54,444 nucleotides of DNA from Eisenbergiella porci (GTDB taxonomy: Bacteria; Bacillota; Clostridia; Lachnospirales; Lachnospiraceae). The stretch is taken from NCBI RefSeq assembly GCF_009696275.1, contig NZ_VUMI01000038.1:1-54444 (forward strand), written 5' to 3'. Position 1 is the stretch's first letter; each line of letters begins with the position of its first letter. The notes under the pieces were generated by a model. It searched no databases. It was not told where the DNA came from and saw nothing but the letters and a program-made list of their open reading frames with translations. Both the position numbers and the translations under genes were made by a program. Positions 48,490-54,444 of the stretch are shown here, one piece after another.

Positions 48490-49014
48490 ATGGACGTAAT
48501 GGTTATATATTCAAGCCGTACCGGGAATACAAAAAAAGTGGCGACCAGTATATTTGCGGCGATCCCAGGAGAGTCCAAGGATATGCAGCCGATAGAAGAA
48601 TATAACGGTAAGGATGCGGAAACCTATTTTATAGGCTTCTGGACGGATCAGGGAACCTGTGATATGCGGGTGGTGGATTTGCTGTCTGAGCTGGAAGGTA
48701 AAAATGTGGCGCTGTTTGGCACCTGCGGCATGGGCGCCAATATGGAATATTATAAAAGTATCGAACAGAAGGTAAAGGTCTGGCTTCCGGAAACCTGCAG
48801 ATATTTTGGCGCATATATGTGCCAGGGAAAAATGCCCATGCAGGTCCGTCAGAAATATGAAATGATGGAGAAAAACGGGATGGGTGAGGAAAAAATCAAA
48901 CCGCTGCTCCGCAATTTTGACGAAGCGCTCCTGCATCCCGACAGTGAGGATTTGAAAGCAGCCGCAGCCTTTGCCGCAGATATTGTGGAACGGATAAAAA
49001 ATGATGAATGCTGA
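48490..49014 (+). CDS. Flavodoxin-like protein
   Basis: The 174-residue protein begins MVIYSSRTGNTKKVATSIF, the phosphate-binding loop of flavodoxins. GFWTDQGTCDMRVVDLLSELEGKNVALFGTCGMG follows. FMN-binding electron carrier is likely. ATG 48490 has an AAAGGAG site. It is the last gene of the group, with a terminator directly after. Confidence 0.85.
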   Translation: MDVMVIYSSRTGNTKKVATSIFAAIPGESKDMQPIEEYNGKDAETYFIGFWTDQGTCDMRVVDLLSELEGKNVALFGTCGMGANMEYYKSIEQKVKVWLPETCRYFGAYMCQGKMPMQVRQKYEMMEKNGMGEEKIKPLLRNFDEALLHPDSEDLKAAAAFAADIVERIKNDEC

Positions 49015-49020
49015 AAAAAG

Positions 49021-49056
49021 CTGCGTAGGGCCAACAGACGGCCTTACGCAGTTTTT
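49021..49056 (+). terminator. Intrinsic terminator after the flavodoxin gene
   Basis: CTGCGTAGGGCC (49021-49032) pairs with GGCCTTACGCAG (49040-49051) with one G-T wobble and is followed by TTTTT. It separates this group from the MATE exporter gene. Confidence 0.85.
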
Positions 49057-49141
49057 GCATTTTTTTACAAAAACGTTTGTAATCTCTTTTCGTATATGAT
49101 ATACCACATATAGAAATAATAAGCGGAAGCGGGGAGAAATT

Positions 49142-50494
49142 ATGACAAGGGATATGACAGAAGGCAGGCCGTTAAAGCTCATACTGGGGTTTGCGGTGCC
49201 TCTTTTATTCGGAAATCTGTTCCAGCAGTTCTATAATCTTGTGGATACCATAATTGTGGGGAAATTTCTGGGAGTGAAATCATTGGCTGCAGTGGGAAGC
49301 ACAGGCTCCATAAATTTTCTGATTATCGGTTTCTGCATGGGCATCTGCAACGGCTTTGCAATTCCAATAGCGCAGAGCTTTGGGGCCAAAAATGATAAGA
49401 CGCTTAGAAAATATGTGGCGAACAGCACCTGGCTTGCGCTGTTTTTTGCGGTGGTGATGACAATTGCCACAGTGCTTTTGTGCAGGCCCATTCTCCGGCT
49501 CATGCGGACACCGGAGGATATTATCGGTGGCGCCTATACCTATATTGTAATTATTTTTGCAGGGATACCGGCGACAATTCTTTATAATATGGTTTCCGGT
49601 ATCCTGCGGGCCATGGGTGACAGCAAAACGCCTTTGTATTTCCTGATATTGTCGGCATTCCTGAATATCCTGCTGGATCTGATCTGCATTGTAGTGCTGC
49701 ACATGGGTGTGTCGGGAGCTGCCCTGGCCACGGTTGTATCCCAGGCTGTTTCAGGAGTGAGCTGTCTGACTTATATGCGCAAAAAATTCGATATCCTTCA
49801 TGTGAGAAAGGATGAATGGAAGCTGGAGGCACAATATGTAAAGAACCTGTGCGGCATGGGAATCCCCATGGGACTGCAGTATTCCGTAACTGCAATCGGC
49901 AGCGTTATTCTCCAGAGCGCGGTGAATTCCCTGGGTTCGGTGGCAGTAGCCTCCATGACGGCGGCAAGCAGAATCGGCGGCTTTTTTGCCTGTCCTTTTG
50001 ATGCGCTGGGGGCTACTATGGCGACCTATGCGGGGCAGAATATCGGGGCGGGGAAGCCGGAGCGTATCCGCAGGGGCATCAAAACAGCCAATATTATCGG
50101 CGCAGCCTATGCGGCAGTGGCATTAACCGTGATGTTTTTTGCCGGAGGAAGCCTTGCGCTGCTGTTTGTGGACAGGACGGAAACGGAGATACTTTCCAAT
50201 GTAAGGCTGTTTCTGCTGTGCAACGCATTGTTCTATTTCCCGCTGGCCCTTGTAAATAATATCCGTTTTCTGATTCAGGGAATGGGCTACAGTATGCTTG
50301 CCATATTGTCCGGGGTGAGTGAGATGATAGCAAGGGCGCTTGCCGGCTTCCTGCTCGTTCCCGTGTTTGGCTTTGTGGCAGCAGGTTTTGCGAGCCCGCT
50401 GGCCTGGGTGCTGGCCGATATATTTTTAATCGTGGCCTATTTTAAGGTCATGAAGAAAACGGAACGGCTGTTCACAGATAAAAACCAGGCATGA
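49142..50494 (+). CDS. MATE-family multidrug efflux transporter
   Basis: The 450-residue protein is a full-length 12-helix MATE exporter: PLKLILGFAVPLLFGNLFQQFYNLVDTIIVG near the start, PIAQSFGAKND, the middle repeat IPMGLQYSVTAIGSVILQSAVNSLGSVAVASMTAASRIGGF, and GQNIGAGKPERIRRG. It exports drugs or cationic dyes with Na+ or H+. It is the intact counterpart of the deleted copy at 42144. Confidence 0.92.
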   Translation: MTRDMTEGRPLKLILGFAVPLLFGNLFQQFYNLVDTIIVGKFLGVKSLAAVGSTGSINFLIIGFCMGICNGFAIPIAQSFGAKNDKTLRKYVANSTWLALFFAVVMTIATVLLCRPILRLMRTPEDIIGGAYTYIVIIFAGIPATILYNMVSGILRAMGDSKTPLYFLILSAFLNILLDLICIVVLHMGVSGAALATVVSQAVSGVSCLTYMRKKFDILHVRKDEWKLEAQYVKNLCGMGIPMGLQYSVTAIGSVILQSAVNSLGSVAVASMTAASRIGGFFACPFDALGATMATYAGQNIGAGKPERIRRGIKTANIIGAAYAAVALTVMFFAGGSLALLFVDRTETEILSNVRLFLLCNALFYFPLALVNNIRFLIQGMGYSMLAILSGVSEMIARALAGFLLVPVFGFVAAGFASPLAWVLADIFLIVAYFKVMKKTERLFTDKNQA

Positions 50495-50691
50495 TGCAGT
50501 ATTCGGTATACTGTAATAAAAGCTGTGCAGCGCCGGCTGAAAAGTTGGAAAAACTCTGAAAAGTTCACATGTTTTTCATAAATATCTGTTACACTGTTAT
50601 TACATACAGAATAAAGGACCGGATGGAGGCAGTGCCGGTTATAATATTAGAGAGAAGGCCGGTTATCAGGAACGGCGGAATCGAGGTTGGT

Positions 50692-51369
50692 ATGGATCGG
50701 ACAAAAATACTGGTTGTGGATGACGAAAGCAGAATGCGCAAGCTGGTAAAGGACTTTCTCCAGAAAAACAATTACGATGTGGTGGAGGCAGGAGACGGAA
50801 GCGAGGCGCTGGATATTTTTTTTGAACAAAATGACATTGCATTGATCATTCTGGACGTTATGATGCCGAAGATGGACGGCTGGCAGGTATGCAGGGAAGT
50901 CAGGAATTATTCCAAGGTCCCCATCATCATGCTCACGGCCAAAGGAGATGAAAAGGATGAGCTTCAGGGCTTCGCTCTGGGAGTGGATGAGTATATTTCC
51001 AAACCCTTCAGTCCCAAGATACTGGTAGCCCGCGTGGAGGCGATTCTGCGCAGATCCGGCAAAACGGCTTCCGGAGACGTCATGGAAGCGGGAGGAATCC
51101 ACCTGGATAAAGCCGCGCATATGGTAACCATAGACGGTGAGAACGTGGATTTAAGCTACAAGGAATTTGAGCTTCTTACTTATTTTATGGAGAACAGGGG
51201 AATTGCGCTGTCACGGGAGAAAATTCTCAACAACGTCTGGAATTACGACTACTTTGGTGACGCAAGAACCATAGACACCCACGTAAAAAAACTCCGCAGC
51301 AAGCTGGGCCCCAAAGGCGACATGATAAAAACAATCTGGGGAATGGGCTATAAATTTGAGGTTGAATAA
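50692..51369 (+). CDS. OmpR/PhoB-type response regulator
   Basis: The 225-residue protein has a receiver domain (ILVVDDESRMRKLVKDFL, phospho-acceptor Asp in IILDVMMPKMDGW, Lys in ISKPFSP) and a winged-helix DNA-binding domain (LDKAAHMVTIDGENVDLSYKEFELLTYFMENRGIALSREKIL...DTHVKKLRSKLG). ATG 50692 follows GAGGT. The longer frame from 50569 lacks a ribosome site. The sensor kinase is the next gene. No clear promoter was read in the 197-base gap before it. Confidence 0.93.
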   Translation: MDRTKILVVDDESRMRKLVKDFLQKNNYDVVEAGDGSEALDIFFEQNDIALIILDVMMPKMDGWQVCREVRNYSKVPIIMLTAKGDEKDELQGFALGVDEYISKPFSPKILVARVEAILRRSGKTASGDVMEAGGIHLDKAAHMVTIDGENVDLSYKEFELLTYFMENRGIALSREKILNNVWNYDYFGDARTIDTHVKKLRSKLGPKGDMIKTIWGMGYKFEVE

Positions 51370-51436
51370 GTGTGGATTACATTCCCCTGGAATGGGATAT
51401 AAATTCGAGGTTGAATAAGTATAAATTACATTCCCC
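51340..51436 (+). repeat. Imperfect 48-bp tandem duplication across the response-regulator stop
   Basis: The stretch 51340-51388, coding for GMGYKFEVE, stop and the following bases to CATTCCCCT, is repeated at 51389-51436 with a few changes. The second copy is out of any gene, between the response regulator and the kinase gene. Confidence 0.85.
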
Positions 51437-51458
51437 GGCAGCATGAACGGAGCGGATT

Positions 51459-53030
51459 ATGAAATATTCTATCAGAAAACAGTTTGCTTATATATTTATC
51501 GGATTAATGGCCGGCACAATTTTATTGTGCTGGTTTATTAATAATACCTTTCTGGAAAGATATTATTTCCATAACAAACAGACGGTAGTTATGGATGCAT
51601 ATAATCAGATGAATGCCGCAGCCCAGAAGGGGAGTATCAGTTCGGATGATTTTGACATTCATCTGCAGCAGCTCAGTGCGAGATACAATATTTCTATTCT
51701 TGTACTGGACGAAGACTCCGAAACCATCAGAGTCAGCGGAGGCGATCCTGCCATATTGAAAATAGAGCTGTGGAATCATGTTCTTTTTGACAGCGCGGAA
51801 GGCTCTGAGAAGCTGTATCCTGATACGCCGGAACCTAAAAGCGGCCCGGGCGGAGGCAAGGCTTCTAAATATGAAGAAAACATAATCACCAATAAAACCC
51901 TGGTACGCAATGACAGCCCCTTTTATATTGTCCAGCTTGTAACAAGCAACCGGGTCAGCATGGAATACCTGGATATGTGGGGCTTCCTTGATAATGGCAA
52001 TCTTTTTTTTATAAGGACGGCACTGGAGGGAATCAGGGACAGCGTTGATATTGCCAACCGTTTCCTGGCCTATGTGGGGATTGCGGCTACGGTAGCCAGC
52101 GGTATTATTATCTGGATCGTTTCTAAAAAAATAACAGATCCCATACTGGAGCTTGCCCATATTTCAGAACGGATGACCCACCTGGATTTCGATGCCAGAT
52201 ATAAAGGGCGGAGTTTTAATGAAATTGCCATTCTGGGAAATCATATTAATCAGATGGCGGATACTCTGGAAGTTACGATTTCAGAATTGAAGACGGCCAA
52301 TAATGAACTGCAGAAGGATATTGAAAGAAAGAATGAAGTTGATGAGATGCGTAAGGAATTCCTTTCCAATGTCTCTCATGAACTGAAGACTCCCATAGCC
52401 CTGATTCAGGGCTATGCAGAGGGGTTAAAGGAAGGGATAAATGACGACGACGAGGAAAGCAGGAATTTTTACTGCGACGTTATCATAGATGAATCCGGGA
52501 AAATGAATAATATGGTGAAAAAGCTTCTCACGCTGAATCAGCTGGAATTCGGCAATGAAGTAATAACAATGGAACGCTTTGATATAGTGATGCTGATCCA
52601 CAATTACATCCAGTCTGCGGAGATCCTCATCAGGCAAAATGATGCCACTGTCCGCTTTGAACAGGATACACCTGTTTATGTATGGGGAGATGAATTCAAG
52701 ACGGAAGAAGTCTTTATGAATTATTTCAGCAATGCCCTGAACCATCTGGACGGCGAACGGATCGTGGATATCAAACTGACCCAGGAAAGCAAAACGGTAA
52801 GGGTTTCCGTATTTAACACCGGAATTCCCGTCCCGGAGGATTCACTTCCTCATTTATGGGAAAAATTTTACAAAGTGGATAAAGCCAGGACAAGAGAATA
52901 TGGCGGCAGCGGAGTGGGCCTTTCTATTGTAAAAGCAATCCAGGAATCTATGAATCAGAAGTACGGAGTGGTCAACTATGAAAACGGGGTAGAGTTCTGG
53001 TTTGAGCTGGAGAAGGTGACGGACAGGTGA
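51459..53030 (+). CDS. Sensor histidine kinase
   Basis: The 523-residue kinase has membrane helices at about 10-28 and 200-220 flanking an extracellular sensing domain (about 30-195). A HAMP domain follows (KKITDPILELAHISERMTHLDF), then the H-box FLSNVSHELKTPIALIQGYAEGL and an ATPase with KFYKVDKARTREYGGSGVGLSIVK. VanS/CpxA-like. With the response regulator upstream it forms a two-component system, possibly sensing wall stress or drugs; signal unknown. The neighbouring MATE gene might be its target. Confidence 0.93.
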   Translation: MKYSIRKQFAYIFIGLMAGTILLCWFINNTFLERYYFHNKQTVVMDAYNQMNAAAQKGSISSDDFDIHLQQLSARYNISILVLDEDSETIRVSGGDPAILKIELWNHVLFDSAEGSEKLYPDTPEPKSGPGGGKASKYEENIITNKTLVRNDSPFYIVQLVTSNRVSMEYLDMWGFLDNGNLFFIRTALEGIRDSVDIANRFLAYVGIAATVASGIIIWIVSKKITDPILELAHISERMTHLDFDARYKGRSFNEIAILGNHINQMADTLEVTISELKTANNELQKDIERKNEVDEMRKEFLSNVSHELKTPIALIQGYAEGLKEGINDDDEESRNFYCDVIIDESGKMNNMVKKLLTLNQLEFGNEVITMERFDIVMLIHNYIQSAEILIRQNDATVRFEQDTPVYVWGDEFKTEEVFMNYFSNALNHLDGERIVDIKLTQESKTVRVSVFNTGIPVPEDSLPHLWEKFYKVDKARTREYGGSGVGLSIVKAIQESMNQKYGVVNYENGVEFWFELEKVTDR

Positions 53031-53189
53031 AAATCCTTTCCGTTGCCGGGGTCCCCTTTTAACAGCGGCCAAAAGATCATTACACTCATGTGAAGTCTGC
53101 GATATTTATAATAATTTAAGAAAACTCTCAAAGAAGAAACACAGAATGCACACATTTTTTTTGTAAAATAACAGCATTCAGAGCAGAGG

Positions 53190-53227
53190 GGGCTTTGTTT
53201 TTCGGATTGGAAAACAGGGCCCTTTTT
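53190..53227 (+). terminator. Terminator of the two-component operon
   Basis: GGGCTTTGTTTT (53190-53201) pairs with AAAACAGGGCCC (53211-53222), two U-G pairs included, followed by TTTTT. Between 53031 and 53321 no gene is seen apart from this hairpin. Confidence 0.75.
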
Positions 53228-53321
53228 GTTGAAGGTGGGTTGTCCTGCATAGTGCGGCGGCTTCGGCTTCATTTCAGAACGAATTTATAAAATGCCTGCG
53301 CTCAGGCAGATGGGGGCCACT

Positions 53322-53978
53322 ATGACGAATGAACAATATTATGCGCTGATGGAATCGTATCATAATGCATGCCAGATGATGCTGACCCGGCTGGAGGTGC
53401 TCAATCATACTCTTTATGAAAAAACCACAGTATGTCCCATCCATAATATCCAGCACCGGATGAAGGAAAAAAAGAGCATCGAGGAAAAATTGCTCCGGCT
53501 GAAGCTGACCTCCAGTATTGCCAATGCCAGAGACTACCTTCAGGACGTGGCAGGCATTCGCATTATCTGTTTTTTTGTAGAGGATATTTACAATCTGGCA
53601 AAAGCGGTGAAACGCCAGACGGACCTTGTAATTATAAAAGAAAGGGATTACATCAGCTGCCCGAAAGTAAACGGTTACAGAAGCTTCCATCTAGTAGTCG
53701 GGGTGCCTGTTTATTATCGGGATACCATGGAGTATTTTCCTGTTGAAATCCAGATGAGAACCATGGCTATGGATTTGTGGGCCAGCATGGAACACCGTGT
53801 CTGCTATAAAAAAGAAATGGAGGAAGCGGAAAAACAGAGACGCCGCAAGGCTTTTACCGAATATGCCGGACTCCTGGAGGAATTGGAGAAGCAGTTCGAG
53901 ATATATAATGAAACCGCAGGAATACTGGAAGAATCACAGGTTTCATGGGAAAGTAAAAAGAATTTGAAAAGAATTTGA
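53322..53978 (+). CDS. RelA/SpoT-domain small alarmone synthetase (GTP pyrophosphokinase family)
   Basis: The protein (about 218 residues) has the synthetase domain: NIQHRMKEKKSIEEKL, ARDYLQDVAGIRIICFFVEDIYNLAKAV, INGYRSFHLVV-like VNGYRSFHLVVGVP, and VEIQMRTMAMDLWASMEHRV. No hydrolase, TGS or ACT domain, as in RelQ-type proteins. It makes (p)ppGpp in the stringent response. ATG 53322 follows GGGGGCC; the frame to 53292 has no ribosome site. Confidence 0.85.
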   Translation: MTNEQYYALMESYHNACQMMLTRLEVLNHTLYEKTTVCPIHNIQHRMKEKKSIEEKLLRLKLTSSIANARDYLQDVAGIRIICFFVEDIYNLAKAVKRQTDLVIIKERDYISCPKVNGYRSFHLVVGVPVYYRDTMEYFPVEIQMRTMAMDLWASMEHRVCYKKEMEEAEKQRRRKAFTEYAGLLEELEKQFEIYNETAGILEESQVSWESKKNLKRI

Positions 53979-53997
53979 AAAAAATGTAAAATTGTAG

Positions 53998-54026
53998 TTG
54001 ACAAAGTCGAATCAGGATGATAGAAT
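53998..54026 (+). promoter_or_regulatory. rRNA promoter P1
   Basis: TTGACA (53998-54003), 17-base spacer, TAGAAT (54021-54026). AT-rich A tracts lie just upstream, as in UP elements of rRNA promoters. Confidence 0.8.
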
Positions 54027-54094
54027 CAATTTCGTTGCCGGTTGAACCGCTGCAACAACAACTTGAAAGAAACAAAAAAAGTTAAAAAAAGTGC

Positions 54095-54123
54095 TTGACA
54101 GTCCAAATGACATGTGATAAGAT
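54095..54123 (+). promoter_or_regulatory. rRNA promoter P2
   Basis: TTGACA (54095-54100), 17-base spacer, TAAGAT (54118-54123), with A-rich bases upstream. It lies about 210 bases before the 16S gene. Confidence 0.85.
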
Positions 54124-54332
54124 GTCAACTGTTGCGGCTGAGAAAGCAGCACACAGAACCTTGACAAATAAACAGTAATGCAACCCTGAAAATTCTAAAA
54201 AAGAAAATTCAGAGAACAAGTTTTAAAGCTTCGGAAGAAGACCTTTAAGACACCCAAAAACAGTAAGAAACGCTTGGAAACAAGCAACGGTTAAACATTA
54301 GCTAGAGTTAATCTTAACTGGGTTAAACACTT

Positions 54333-54444
<112 letters not shown>

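Noticed and set aside
1-54332. Complete tRNA genes
   Set aside because: Apart from the 3' fragment at 223-250, no full cloverleaf was recognised by eye.

Overview
The window is an integrated temperate phage of about 41.6 kb (roughly 250 to 41900) followed by 12.5 kb of chromosome. The partial 16S rRNA at the right edge, purine-rich AGGAGG ribosome binding sites, rubrerythrin, a DUF5685 gene and a VanR/VanS-type pair suggest a Lachnospiraceae (Clostridia) host. The first 250 bases are AT-rich, palindrome-rich and non-coding. They end in what looks like the T-arm and 3' acceptor end of a tmRNA or tRNA gene, probably the attachment-site remnant of a different, neighbouring element.

The phage lysogeny switch is at 38841-41863. 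Divergent promoters carry three copies of a 16-bp operator (TTCC..CGT..GGAA). Rightward lie an XRE repressor, a six-helix voltage-gated-type K+ channel and a large serine recombinase. Leftward (all minus strand) runs the early operon: Cro-like HTH, small coupled genes, a SleB-type hydrolase, Gam-like protein, ERF annealase, SSB, replication and helicase-loader genes, three DNA methyltransferases, a nucleoside-processing-like protein, RecU, an OGG-type DNA glycosylase and a DUF1492 late regulator. A terminator then sits just before the first late gene.

The late operon (24901 down to 419) is a myovirus assembly line with a lambda-like head (GpA terminase, portal, ClpP-like protease, decoration protein, capsid E) and a P2-like contractile tail. 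Tail genes include sheath, tube, a chaperone made as two products by -1 frameshifting, tape measure, gpX, gpD, gp25, baseplate J, tail protein I and a fibre. The lysis genes come last: XhlA-like, a small membrane protein, an SH3 endolysin and an LLH holin.

The most striking element is a diversity-generating retroelement (DGR) between the fibre gene and xkdW/xkdX. It comprises a reverse transcriptase (3098-4276), a 112-nt template repeat (4461-4572) and a matching variable repeat at the 3' end of the receptor-binding gene (4699-4810). The repeats differ at 14 positions, and every one is an adenine in the template on the coding strand. It has no visible Avd gene, and its RT motifs are unusual.

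The second point of interest is the phage K+ channel. It is compositionally foreign and bracketed by a 37-bp direct repeat (33/37 identical) that supplies the ribosome binding site of both the channel and the recombinase. It therefore looks like a cargo gene dropped into the lysogeny operon.

Chromosomal genes to the right: a small acidic protein, a MATE exporter with an internal deletion, an alpha/beta hydrolase, a DUF3006 gene, a secreted ComEC-type metallo-beta-lactamase lipoprotein, rubrerythrin, a zinc-ribbon membrane protein, DUF5685, a J-domain protein, a flavodoxin-like protein, an intact MATE exporter, a response regulator and sensor kinase, a small (p)ppGpp synthetase-like protein, and an rRNA operon start with tandem promoters.
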